Of a stretch of DNA of 64,000 bases, positions 52,778 to 61,595 are shown in pieces (the first letter of the stretch is position 1; every line of letters starts with the position of its first letter). The stretch is from Phycisphaerales bacterium (GTDB lineage Bacteria > Planctomycetota > Phycisphaerae > UBA1845): the NCBI GenBank assembly GCA_020852275.1, contig JADZBE010000039.1:186001-250000 (forward strand), written 5' to 3'. Under the pieces are notes generated by a model. The model had not been told where the DNA came from. It did no database searches and was given only the letters and a program-made list of their open reading frames with translations. The translations under genes and the position numbers were made by a program.

Positions 52778-54036
52778 GGGTGAACGCGAAGGGCGCAGGC
52801 GACGGGACATCGCGTGCCGGCGCGACCGGTGCCAAGGAAGTCGGGCGCGGCTCCACGGAATTCGCGCGCGGCGTCGCGGAAGTCGCGCACCGCGCCGCGT
52901 TTCTGCCCAGGTCCATCGAGTGGGTCGGCGGGCTGGACGGTTTCGTTTCCCTCATCGACCAGACGCTGCTGCCCTCGCGGCTGGAGATTCTCCAGTGCCA
53001 CGACGTTGACACCGTGATCGACGCGATCCGCCGGCTGGCGGTGCGCGGCGCTCCTGCCATCGGGATTGCCGCGGCGATGGGGCTGGTGCTGGGTGTGCGC
53101 GATTTCGGCGTCGGCATCGTCGGCGATGCCCGCAACGCGACCGATGCCTTTAGCGCGACCGACGCCCGCAACACGACCGGTGCTCGCAACGTCCCCGATA
53201 CTCACGACGCTCGCGCTCTCCTTCTGGAGTCAAGGCGGATCGCGGATCGCATCGCCGCGGCGCGACCCACGGCCGTGAACCTCTTCTGGGCGCTGCAGCG
53301 GATGCTCACGTTCGCGGAAGCGCAGCAGCACCTGCCCGCGGCGGAGTTGAAGGAGCGGCTGCTTGCCGAAGCGAAGGCCATCCGCGACGAGGACGCGCGC
53401 ATGTGCCGCGCGATCGGCGAACGGGGCGCGGACCTCATCGGCGAAGGCTGCGGCGTGCTGACGTACTGCAACGCCGGAGCGCTCGCCACCGCCGAATGGG
53501 GGACGGCGCTGGCGCCGCTGTACGTCGCGCATGAGCGAGGCCGGCGATTCACCGCCTACGCGCCGGAGACGCGGCCTCTGCTGCAGGGGTCGAGGCTGAC
53601 GGCGTGGGAGCTGTCGCGCGCGGGGATCGACGTTCGCGTGCTGTGCGACGGGGCGGTGGGGGCGCTGATGCGCAGCGGGCGCGTGCAGCTCGTCATCACC
53701 GGGGCCGACCGCATCGCCGCGAGCGGCGACACCGCCAACAAGATCGGCACGTACTCCGTCGCCTGCCTGGCGGCGGTCCACGGTATCCCGTTCTACGTCG
53801 CCGCCCCCAGCTCGACTTTCGATTTGGCGACGCCGGATGGCGAGCGAATCCCCATCGAGGAAAGGTCGGCGGAGGAAGTCCGCGGCGGGCCAGGTCGCTG
53901 GACGGCCCCGCCGGACGTGGTTTGCCTCAACCCGGCTTTCGACGTGACGCCGGCGCGGCTGATCCGGGGGATCCTGACCGAGCGGGGGCTGATCGAGCCA
54001 GTGAAGGGGGAGAGAATCTTGGCGGCGATGGGTTGA
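52774..54036 (+). CDS. mtnA: Methylthioribose-1-phosphate isomerase (MtnA)
   Basis: A 420-residue enzyme of methionine salvage that turns methylthioribose-1-phosphate into methylthioribulose-1-phosphate. The catalytic Cys232 in TYCNAGALAT and Asp312 in ITGADRI are present, with the NKIGTYS and PVGERIPIEER-like C-terminal motifs. Two oddities: a ~45-residue extension before the usual start (IEWVGGLDGFVSLIDQTLLP), and a ~35-residue repetitive insertion (DARNATDAFSATDARNTTGA-type, about residues 118-147) after GLVLGVRD. The GTG start overlaps the purE stop. Confidence 0.93.
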   Translation: MRVNAKGAGDGTSRAGATGAKEVGRGSTEFARGVAEVAHRAAFLPRSIEWVGGLDGFVSLIDQTLLPSRLEILQCHDVDTVIDAIRRLAVRGAPAIGIAAAMGLVLGVRDFGVGIVGDARNATDAFSATDARNTTGARNVPDTHDARALLLESRRIADRIAAARPTAVNLFWALQRMLTFAEAQQHLPAAELKERLLAEAKAIRDEDARMCRAIGERGADLIGEGCGVLTYCNAGALATAEWGTALAPLYVAHERGRRFTAYAPETRPLLQGSRLTAWELSRAGIDVRVLCDGAVGALMRSGRVQLVITGADRIAASGDTANKIGTYSVACLAAVHGIPFYVAAPSSTFDLATPDGERIPIEERSAEEVRGGPGRWTAPPDVVCLNPAFDVTPARLIRGILTERGLIEPVKGERILAAMG

Positions 54037-54286
54037 CGCCCACGTGGCGGGACGGAACAATGCCGGTGCGTTGATAGCGGGGGCGGTACGCGCGGGTGCG
54101 GCGCGGCATCCCGCAAAGGCGATTCGACGAGGTCAAGCGGTCCGGTTCGTTGAGGCAACCTTCAGCGGGATCAGGGCTTGCGGCGTCATCATACTTGATC
54201 CAGGCTCGTCGAACGAGGCAGGCGTTTGTCGCGCAGGCGATCGACACGCGGGTTACAGCCAAACGGGTATTGGGAGGTTCTAGAAC

Positions 54287-54589
54287 ATGCAGCGTAAACT
54301 TTCGCGGGCGAAGGTGCTTTCGGCCATGCTGGCGGTCGGCGGCGTTGCGCTGATCGGCGACGGGTTGGGGGGGTGCGCGTCCATGGGATTCCAGGCCGCG
54401 TCCGGCGCGGTGGACTTCTGCTTCCTCTTCGACTGCACCGACGGTATTTTCGGCGGTCTGATCGACCCGTGCTCGCCGATCTTTGGCCGCCCCAGCAACC
54501 TTGGCTTTACGCCGCAGAATCCGGAGAAGGAACCTGGCGTGTCGAACACGCTGTTCAGCGACTGCCCGGACGATGCGAACAATCCGTAA
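54287..54589 (+). CDS. Small lipoprotein, 100 residues
   Basis: The N-terminus KLSRAKVLSAMLAVGGVALI leads to the lipobox GLGGC (Cys30). The mature part is short, with paired cysteines (CFLFDC) and a Pro/Asn-rich tail. GGGAGG lies about 11 nt before the ATG. Similar small Cys-containing secreted proteins (54685, 15240) are scattered in the window. Function unknown. Confidence 0.65.
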   Translation: MQRKLSRAKVLSAMLAVGGVALIGDGLGGCASMGFQAASGAVDFCFLFDCTDGIFGGLIDPCSPIFGRPSNLGFTPQNPEKEPGVSNTLFSDCPDDANNP

Positions 54590-54684
54590 GGACCGCCCTG
54601 ATCGGGGATGCGGATGAGCGAGCGATCGCGTGACCGGATCGCAGCGTTGCACACTGACACGACTTTACTCAACCGGAGCTTTCC

Positions 54685-54951
54685 ATGCCTGCTAATCGCC
54701 TGTTCAAGCGGATGCTCACAACCGCCGCGCTGACCGTCAGCGGAGGCGTTTCCCTTCTGTGGATTCCCTCCTGCGAGAGCGTCCTGACGACGTTTAACCC
54801 GTGCGGCAACATCTTCGCCTTCTGCGACGCGAACGACATTCCGCTGGCGTTCACCGACGTGCCGAACTTCGAGCTGGATCCGACGTGCACGATTCCGTAT
54901 CTCGAAGGCTGCTCGGCGGGCAACATATTCCCGAACAACAACCGCCCGTAA
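54685..54951 (+). CDS. Small Cys-rich secreted protein, 88 residues
   Basis: A signal sequence (MLTTAALTVSGGVSLLWIPSC) ends in a possible lipobox-like Cys30. The mature part has five cysteines (CGNIFAFC, PTCTIPYLEGC) and a Phe/Asn-rich end. It lies 96 nt after the similar gene at 54287; the two share plan (short, exported, FxFCD / FDC motifs) and may be distant duplicates. Confidence 0.65.
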   Translation: MPANRLFKRMLTTAALTVSGGVSLLWIPSCESVLTTFNPCGNIFAFCDANDIPLAFTDVPNFELDPTCTIPYLEGCSAGNIFPNNNRP

Positions 54952-55081
54952 GGCATCCGGGCTGCTCGCGCGGCGGCGGGTGCGACCGCGGGCTTCGCGG
55001 TTCCGCGGTCCGGTCGGGCTGCGCGCGTCGTGAAGTCCGCGCGGATCCCGCCGGAGCGACCCTCTCCCTTCGCGACTCGCC

Positions 55082-55531
55082 ATGATTTTCGACGCGGTTG
55101 AAAACGCCGGCCCATATGCTGCCATTTCCCCTGCGCTGGGGGCGGCGCTCCACTTTCTGGGCGGGGCCGATCTGGGCGCGCTGCCGGAAGGGCGGATCGA
55201 GATCGACGGCGACCGCGTGTTCGCCACCGTCACCACCTACCGCACGCGCCCTGTTGAGCAGTGCAGATGGGAAGCGCACCGGCGCTACGGCGACGTGCAG
55301 GCGATGATCGTGGGCAGGGAATGCATGGGGGTCGCGCCGCTGTCAACCATGCGCGAGGCCGTGCCCTACGACGCCAAGAGCGATGTGGCGTTCTTCGAAG
55401 GTTCGGGCGACCTTATCACAGTCGCGCCAGGCGCGTTCGCCGTCTTCTTTCCCCAGGACGCGCACATGCCGCAGATATGCGCCGCCGCCCCGGCGATGGT
55501 GCGGAAGCTCGTAATCAAGTTCGCGGTGTAG
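55082..55531 (+). CDS. YhcH/YjgK/YiaL family protein (DUF386)
   Basis: A 149-residue cupin-like protein of the DUF386 family. The conserved WEAHRRYGDVQAMIVGRE and FFPQDAHMP segments are present. Members include beta subunit EbgC of an evolved galactosidase and proteins linked to sialic acid or other sugar use; the function here is not known. No sugar-catabolism genes are adjacent. Confidence 0.88.
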   Translation: MIFDAVENAGPYAAISPALGAALHFLGGADLGALPEGRIEIDGDRVFATVTTYRTRPVEQCRWEAHRRYGDVQAMIVGRECMGVAPLSTMREAVPYDAKSDVAFFEGSGDLITVAPGAFAVFFPQDAHMPQICAAAPAMVRKLVIKFAV

Positions 55532-56331
55532 CTTGCTCCCGGTCTTCGCGATGCGAGACGAGGATTTCAGTCCGAGGGGACTCTCCGGCATGACGGCGGA
55601 CCTCGGTTCACACGGATTCTCCGGCATGACAGCGACCGCGTGGCACGGTCTGGCGTAATCGCCAGGCCGAGGTGATCGAAGGCCGGACCCTCCTGTCGCG
55701 CACAACCCAGGTCCGCTGCCGCGCACCCGGGCCGCCACGCGTAGATTGGTTCGACTGAACGCGGATCCGCGGGTTTGGCTGGAATTCCGGGCGGGGTGCT
55801 CGCCAAGCCTGTCCTATCGGTGTGTCCGGAAACGCTATCTCGGGTCGGCTTCAGCCGACCGGCTCTGGCCACCAACTTCAGTGGGTGGGGAACGGGCGAC
55901 CCGTTCTGTTTCTAGCCGGCTTCAGCCGGGCTTGGTGAGTGTGGATTCACCGCAGGAGCTGCTTCACCCGGCTTGTGCGCCGCGCTCCTGAACTGAAATT
56001 GGTAGAAGCGTCTGCTCTGGATGACGCCCTTTCAAGAAGCCGGCTGAAGCCGGCTCCCTGCCGCGGTTGAGGTTCATCGCACCCACCCACTGAGGTGCGT
56101 GGCAGACACCGACCGGCTGAAGCCGCTCAGCAGAGAAATCAACGGATGTGCCCGGAAATCCATGTAAGACGTTCGCAACGCCTGCGCCATCGACGCTTCC
56201 GGCAGCGCCCTCACAGGTCGGCGCTTCGGTCTTGACGACTCGCTTGGATGGAGCTGCACGCTTGATCCGCGACACTCGGGCCCGTCCCCCTCGGGAGCGG
56301 GTCCGCGCCATGCAAGTTCGACCGCGTATCT
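55532..56331. other. 800-nt intergenic region with an inverted pair of repeats
   Basis: No gene seen between the YhcH-like gene and the 3' end of the tricorn gene. The region 55843-56127 holds two ~100-bp inverted copies of one element. Confidence 0.55.
55843..56127. repeat. Inverted pair of CCGGCTTCAGCCGG elements
   Basis: Each arm carries two palindromes of the type CGGCTTCAGCCG (arm 1 at about 55845 and 55914; arm 2, inverted, at about 56038 and 56110), separated by a shared core TCAGTGGGTGGG (55881-55892; inverted at 56081-56092). The arms face each other across about 90 nt, so a long single-strand hairpin or a paired insertion is plausible. Confidence 0.7.
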
Positions 56332-59300
56332 CTACTGCTTCGGCTTCGTCTTGATCGGATAGGCCGGTTTCGGCGGAACGGTCTTGGGCGACTTTGCAAT
56401 CTGGTTGAGCAGATGCGCCACCGCGCGTTCGAGCTGCGCGTCTTTGCCCGCCAGCACTTCGGCGGGAGCATTGTCCAGAACGATGTCCGGGTCCACGCCG
56501 TGGCCTTCGATGAGCCACTGCCCGTCAAGCCCGTAGGGCGCGAACTGCGGTGGGGTGGTCTGCCCGCCGTCGAGGAAGTCCTGATGCGGCTCGATGCCGA
56601 TGGAGCCGCCCCAGGTGCGCATGCCGATCAGCGTTGCCAGTCCCACGCGTTTGATCGCCTCGGCGAAGTACTCGCCGTTGGAGCCGGTGCTGTCGTTGAT
56701 CAAGATGGCGAGATGCCCGTGGAAGCAGCGTTCGGGGTTGCGCGCCACTTTGCCTTCGCGCGGCTGGGTGAGCGCCCAGAGCCTGCGCTCCAGGCGGTCG
56801 ATGATCATGTCGCCGACGAAGCCGCCGCCATTGTAGCGCTCGTCGATGACCAGCGCCTCGCGGTCGTGCTGCGGGTAGAACGCCTTGGCGAACTCGATCA
56901 GACCGCTCTCGCCCATGTCGGGCAGGTGCAGGTAGCCGATGCGCCCGCCGGAAAGCTGCTCAACCTTGCGCGCGTTGACGTTCACCCACTCGCGGTAACG
57001 GATCGCCTGCTCCGAGCCGATGGTTTTTACGAGGTGCTTGCGCGCGCCTTCGGCGGTCGGCCCGTCGTTGAACGTCAGCTCGACCACCGCGCCGGACTTG
57101 TTCTCCAGCAACGCGAAGACGTTGTCCGTGGCCTTCAGCTCGCGGCCATCGATGGCGATGAGGTAATGCCCTTCCTTGAGGGGGCAGCCGGGTTGATCGA
57201 GCGGAGAGGTCTCGGTCGGATCGCCAGGGGTGCTCGGAATGATGTGCGCGATGCGCGGGAACGCCGCGGACGGCGGCGACTCGAAGTCCACGCCGAGCAG
57301 TCCCGTGCCGACGCGAGGTCCGCGGTCGGGCATCTCGCCACCCTGAATGTACGTGTGGCCCGCGTTCAACTCGCCGATCATCTCCCCGATCAGATAGTTG
57401 AGGTCGCTGCGGTCGCCGCAGAACGGCAGGAACTTTGCATAGCGCGCCCCGACGGCTTCCCAGTCCTCGCCGTGCATGTGGGCGTCGTAGAACCAGTCGC
57501 GCTGCACGCGCCATGCTTCATGGAAGATCTGGTCAAACTCCTCCGCGAGGTCCACCTTGAGCTTCACCGCGCCGAGGTCAAACGCGCCGTCACCGACGTT
57601 GGCGGACCTGCCTGCGTCCACCGCGCCAAATGTCGTCCCGCTGCGGTACACGAGCTTCTTTCCGTCCGCGGAAAGGTGGAAGTTCTCGACGCCGGAGATG
57701 AGCTTGTTCGCCTTCTTGTCGCCGAGGGAGTAACCGTACAGGTCCATCCGGTCCGACGTCTTGTCGCTTACGTTCTGATACTTCGTGAACGTCAGCTCAG
57801 GCCGCGACAGATAAACGAAGCCGTCCGACGTCGCCTCCAGGCGGAAGTAGTTGCCTGCTTCCACGCCGGGGGCGGCGACGACGCGGCGTTCGATGCCTTC
57901 GAGGTCGATGGCGGACGCGGGAGCGGCGGAGGGTGTTGTCGCGGGGGCGGTCGTCGCGGCAGCGGGCGCGGCTGTCGCGGCCTCCGTGGCCGTCATCGCC
58001 GGCGGTTCCGTGGCCGGGGCGGGCGGAGCGGGTTCACCTGGTTTCACCGGCTCGACCGCGTCCTTCGGTGCAAACGGCGAAGGCTCCCCCGTCTTGAGCA
58101 CGATCAGGTAGGGGCGGCACACGTCGAGAAATACATGATTCTGGTCGATGCGGTCCATGATGGGGCTGAACGTGCGGTGCGAAAGGAAGTACAGGTATTT
58201 GCCGTCGGGAGAGAAGGACGGGCTGAAGTCTTCGGTCATGGGCGAGGTCGCGCGCGTCGCCTTCTTCGTGTCCAGCGAATAGAGGAAGATGGACTCGTTG
58301 CCGCTGCCTTCCATCTTCGTGTACGCCAGCCACCGGCTGTCGGGCGACCACGTGTAATCCTGAATGCCCCAGCGCTCCCAGCCGTCGTCATACTCGCCCT
58401 GGTCCACCGCCGTGGATTCGCCGGTCTCGACGCTCACGATGCTGAGCTTCATGAACTTGTCGGCGTGGGCGAAGTGCTTGCCGTCCGGCGACCAGACGGG
58501 CTGCATCATGAAGCCCTTGCCGCCCGACGTTACGGGTTTCCACTCGCGCGATGAGCCGTCCGCGGCCGCGAGGTAGAAATTCTCCTCGCCGCCGCGATCG
58601 GAGATGAACAGCACCCACTTCCCATCCGGCGACCAGGCGCAGTTTTTCTCCCGCGATCCTGAGGTTTGTGTCAGATTGAGCGCGCGCCCGTCCTTGGCGG
58701 GCACCGTGAGAATCTCCCCGCGCGACTCGATCGCCAGGAATTGTCCGCTGGGCGACAGCCCGAACGCCCCGGTGTGATCGGTGGCGCTGACGAACTTCTC
58801 GCGCGTCAGCGTCGCGTCGCTCTTGATGTTTACGGGCACGGTGCGGACCTGCTCCTTGGCGAGATCGAGAAGGTGCAGGCTTTCGCCGTATTGAAAGACG
58901 ATCTGGTTACCGCCGATCGACGGGTACTTCACGTCGTAGTCAGTGTAACTCGTCAGCGCTTTCACCTGGCCGGTGGGAACGTCGTAGCGGTAGAGATTCA
59001 GCGTGCCGAACTTGCGGTCCGACAGGAAGTAGATGCCCTCGCCCCACCACATCGGGTAGCTGTCGGTCCCCACCCAGTCGGTGATCTTCTTGTAGTCGCG
59101 GTCCGCGAGGTTCCCCATCCACAAGTCCTGCGCCGTTCCGCCTTGATGCCGCTTCCACGTGGCGAACTCGCGGCTGATGCGGCAATACGCGATGCGCTTC
59201 CCGTCCGGCGAGATGGCGGTCAGACCGGCCTGATCAACCGGCAGCTTCTCCTCCGGGCCGCCCTCGACGGCGACCTTGAAGAGTTTTTCTACGCGGAAGG

Positions 59301-59700
59301 GGTATTCGCGCCGCGAGCGGAACAGGATGGACTTGCCATCCGGAAACCAGTCGAGCACGTCGTCGGAGGACGGGTGAAACGTCAGGCGCCGCGGCTCGCC
59401 GCCGGTGGTGCTCATCACGTACACGTCCGAGCCGCCGTCATAGTTGGCGGTGAACGCGACGAGGCTTCCGTCGGGCGAGAGCTTGGCGAACCGTTCCTCG
59501 CCCGCGCCGCGCGTCAGGCGGATCGCGTCGCCGCCGGAGGACCAGACCAGCCACAAGTCGCCCTCGTAGGTGAAGACGATCTTGTCCTTGTCCACGTCGG
59601 CGAAACGCATCAGGTGGCTTTCCGCCCGCGCGGCCGTCGCGAGAATCACGAGAACCAACGCCGCCGATGCCGGGATCTTTGAGAAGTGGGTGGTGTTCAT
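56332..59700 (-). CDS. Tricorn-like protease
   Basis: A 1122-residue exported homologue of archaeal tricorn protease. After a signal peptide come two propeller regions (about 30-310 and 320-560, repeated SPDGKxxxF and SPDGSL motifs), a Pro/Ala/Thr-rich linker (~560-620), a helical segment and a C1 core with a PDZ-like domain (about 840-930). The active site shows His782 (NAGHTYI) and the nucleophile Ser1007 (NDSTGSNGE). It should cut peptides at the cell surface or in the periplasm. Its transcript is separated from the upstream gene by the terminator at 59749-59776. Confidence 0.92.
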   Translation of the reverse strand: MNTTHFSKIPASAALVLVILATAARAESHLMRFADVDKDKIVFTYEGDLWLVWSSGGDAIRLTRGAGEERFAKLSPDGSLVAFTANYDGGSDVYVMSTTGGEPRRLTFHPSSDDVLDWFPDGKSILFRSRREYPFRVEKLFKVAVEGGPEEKLPVDQAGLTAISPDGKRIAYCRISREFATWKRHQGGTAQDLWMGNLADRDYKKITDWVGTDSYPMWWGEGIYFLSDRKFGTLNLYRYDVPTGQVKALTSYTDYDVKYPSIGGNQIVFQYGESLHLLDLAKEQVRTVPVNIKSDATLTREKFVSATDHTGAFGLSPSGQFLAIESRGEILTVPAKDGRALNLTQTSGSREKNCAWSPDGKWVLFISDRGGEENFYLAAADGSSREWKPVTSGGKGFMMQPVWSPDGKHFAHADKFMKLSIVSVETGESTAVDQGEYDDGWERWGIQDYTWSPDSRWLAYTKMEGSGNESIFLYSLDTKKATRATSPMTEDFSPSFSPDGKYLYFLSHRTFSPIMDRIDQNHVFLDVCRPYLIVLKTGEPSPFAPKDAVEPVKPGEPAPPAPATEPPAMTATEAATAAPAAATTAPATTPSAAPASAIDLEGIERRVVAAPGVEAGNYFRLEATSDGFVYLSRPELTFTKYQNVSDKTSDRMDLYGYSLGDKKANKLISGVENFHLSADGKKLVYRSGTTFGAVDAGRSANVGDGAFDLGAVKLKVDLAEEFDQIFHEAWRVQRDWFYDAHMHGEDWEAVGARYAKFLPFCGDRSDLNYLIGEMIGELNAGHTYIQGGEMPDRGPRVGTGLLGVDFESPPSAAFPRIAHIIPSTPGDPTETSPLDQPGCPLKEGHYLIAIDGRELKATDNVFALLENKSGAVVELTFNDGPTAEGARKHLVKTIGSEQAIRYREWVNVNARKVEQLSGGRIGYLHLPDMGESGLIEFAKAFYPQHDREALVIDERYNGGGFVGDMIIDRLERRLWALTQPREGKVARNPERCFHGHLAILINDSTGSNGEYFAEAIKRVGLATLIGMRTWGGSIGIEPHQDFLDGGQTTPPQFAPYGLDGQWLIEGHGVDPDIVLDNAPAEVLAGKDAQLERAVAHLLNQIAKSPKTVPPKPAYPIKTKPKQ

Positions 59701-59748
59701 GTCAGAAGTGTCCTTGCAGGAAGCGCGCCGCGACGGGGGTGGCGCAAG

Positions 59749-59776
59749 AAAAAAGCCGACGAACTGCTCGCCGGCT
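59749..59776 (-). terminator. Rho-independent terminator
   Basis: On the minus strand, a 9-bp stem (AGCCGGCGA / TTCGTCGGCT with one wobble pair) is followed directly by six T. It lies after the small basic-protein gene and before the tricorn gene. Confidence 0.75.
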
Positions 59777-59864
59777 GGTCAACGGCTCGCCAACGGGTGC
59801 TTGGCTTGCCGACGCGTCGGCCGATCCGCCGCGCAACGGATCGGGCCCTTCCACCGCTGCGGCT

Positions 59865-60104
59865 CTATGCGAGCAGGGCTTTCACGTCGCCTGCCGTGAT
59901 GTCCGTGGAGCGTTTTCCCAGCTCCCGGCTCATCCAGGACATGACGTGGGGAGGGTAAGGCAGCGAACCCGCGCGGATCGCCGCCTTCATCCGGGCCGCC
60001 CGCGTCGCGCGCTCCTTGCGCTTCCGCGTGTAGTTGTGCTCCTTGGACCAAGCGGCATCGATCTGATCCAGCCGCCGTCGCCCCGCCCGTGTGATTTTCG
60101 CCAT
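59865..60104 (-). CDS. Small basic protein, 79 residues
   Basis: MAKITRAGRRRLDQIDAAWS then a highly charged helical stretch rich in Arg/Lys (YTRKRKERATRAARMKAAIR), ending in GDVKALLA. No Cys or membrane segment. Such small basic helical proteins could bind nucleic acid, but nothing specific is seen. GGAAGGCG lies 8 nt before the ATG and a clear terminator follows, supporting a real single-gene transcript. Confidence 0.65.
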   Translation of the reverse strand: MAKITRAGRRRLDQIDAAWSKEHNYTRKRKERATRAARMKAAIRAGSLPYPPHVMSWMSRELGKRSTDITAGDVKALLA

Positions 60105-60395
60105 GGCCGATCGCCTTCCAATGTCGTTGTGGAAAAGGGAGATTGTGCCAGTGCGGATGGACACGTCAACCGAAGCGGCTTGGGATAATAGTCCCATAAC
60201 ATGCCGAATTACATTGACAATCGAAAACGTGCAGCAGTAGGAGATGCTCACTGGCTCGCCTGCGGGCTGTTCGGGGACAGGGCCTCTCGCAATACCGACT
60301 GCCCTCTCGCCAGGACAGGTTCACCGCTGCGAATGGCTGCCATCCAAACGGCCTGCCTCCTCCACTCGGTCGCGGTGGGGGTGGTCGCAAGGGGG

Positions 60396-61223
60396 TCACT
60401 TCCCGGTTGCATCTGCCTTCGCCTTGAAACCCTGCTTGGCAGCGTCGGGAGCGAACCACTTTCGCCACCAGGTACGGAAGTCACCCTCAATGCGGTTCTT
60501 CTGTTCGGCGAAGTTCGGGGCTTCCATAGACCGATAATATTCGCGCGGGCGGGCGCCCAAGGTGACGGGAACCTCGGTAAGGGCGTCCCGACGAATGACC
60601 GTGAGCGTGATGTCCGCGCCGACGCCCTTAAGGCGAAGAACTTCGCTGAAGCTGCCGGGGTCGCCCACTGAGCGGTTCGCGTGCACCGGCTCGCCGTCGA
60701 GCATGATGATAATGTCCCGCGCGCGGAGGTCGGCCTGCTCCGCGGACGTGCCCGGGACGATGCCGCCGATGACGATGCCCTCCCCTCCCTGCGGGACGCG
60801 CGGGTCCATCGCGTGCGTCACCTGCATGGGCTCCATCGAGATGCCGAGGAAGGCGTTCTTGGAGTACAACCGCTCGTTGAAGAACGCCTCGCGCACGATG
60901 GTCTCTATCCGCAGGCGCACTTCCAAGTCGCGCGAGGCGACGTAGGCCTGCCGCAGTTGCCGCAGCGCATGGGCGCCGTGCTCGGTCAGGGAATCCGAGG
61001 CGGCGTCGCGCACCTGATGCGTGGGGGAGGCTAGTTCGAGGATCCATGCGTCGATCCTGGCGGCCAGTTCGGCGGACGGCTCAGGGGATTCGGTGAGCCG
61101 ATCTTCCGAGGGTGCGGCGGGGTCCGGTGAGGACTGGGGCGCGGTTTGCCCGGCCCATGCCGGCGGCAGCGCCATCGCTAGAACCCATGCGATCGGCCAT
61201 GTCGGGAACGTCGTGCCCTGCAT
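60396..61223 (-). CDS. Secreted PDZ domain protein
   Basis: A 275-residue protein with a signal peptide (WPIAWVLAMALPPAWAG). A Pro/Ser/Glu-rich linker precedes a helical segment with HEAT-like character (HQVRDAASDSLTEHGAHALRQL) and a PDZ domain (about 120-225; FLGISMEP, GTSAEQADLRARDIIIMLDGEPV). No protease triad is present, so it is probably an adaptor or binding protein. The ATG at 61223 begins the signal peptide; upstream sequence in the same frame is repeat-derived. Confidence 0.8.
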   Translation of the reverse strand: MQGTTFPTWPIAWVLAMALPPAWAGQTAPQSSPDPAAPSEDRLTESPEPSAELAARIDAWILELASPTHQVRDAASDSLTEHGAHALRQLRQAYVASRDLEVRLRIETIVREAFFNERLYSKNAFLGISMEPMQVTHAMDPRVPQGGEGIVIGGIVPGTSAEQADLRARDIIIMLDGEPVHANRSVGDPGSFSEVLRLKGVGADITLTVIRRDALTEVPVTLGARPREYYRSMEAPNFAEQKNRIEGDFRTWWRKWFAPDAAKQGFKAKADATGK

Positions 61224-61230
61224 GATGGAT

Positions 61231-61260
61231 ATGATAACCTTGACGGTTGGTTGGGAACAA
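61231..61260 (-). promoter_or_regulatory. Candidate near-leaderless promoter of the PDZ gene
   Basis: On the minus strand TTGTTC (61260-61255), 18 nt, TATCAT (61236-61231). The -10 begins 13 nt before the ATG and there is no Shine-Dalgarno site. Confidence 0.4.
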
Positions 61261-61316
61261 CCGGGTATTTCAAGGTGGACTGACCCTCCACGGTAGATTG
61301 TCAGGCCGACCGGAAA

Positions 61317-61564
61317 TCTGTGCCCGGGCACAGGTTGGGAAACCTGTGCTACAGACACCGGTTGGAAACCGGTGCCACAGTTCACCTGTTCCAAATCGGT
61401 GCCCGGGCACAGGTTGGGAAACCTGTGCTACAGACACCGGTTGCAAACCGGTGCCACAGATCACCTGTTCCAAATCGGTGCCCGGGCACAGGTTGGGAAA
61501 CCTGTGCTGCACACACCGGTTGGGAAACCTGTGCTGCACACACCGGTTGGAAACCGGTGCCACA
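61317..61564. repeat. 79-bp tandem array of hairpin repeats
   Basis: Units begin at 61329, 61408 and 61487. Each unit has CACAGGTTGGGAAACCTGTG, then CACCGGTTGGAAACCGGTG, then TTCACCTGTTCCAAATCGGT, and a GCCCGGGC joint. The first two are perfect stem-loops. The spacing of 79 nt is exact between the three units; a shortened variant follows. Spurious frames across it read GTGFQPV. Confidence 0.9.
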
Positions 61565-61595
61565 TTTGGTCTTGCGACAATGGCTTCGTGCCGGA

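Larger units (their letters stand above)
61224..61595. other. Intergenic region with the 79-bp repeat array
   Basis: It holds the PDZ-gene promoter and the array at 61317-61564. No gene seen. Confidence 0.6.

Noticed and set aside
56413..58554. Long plus-strand frame opposite the tricorn gene
   Set aside because: Arg/Gly/Val-rich shadow of a clear protease gene; no start signal or family.
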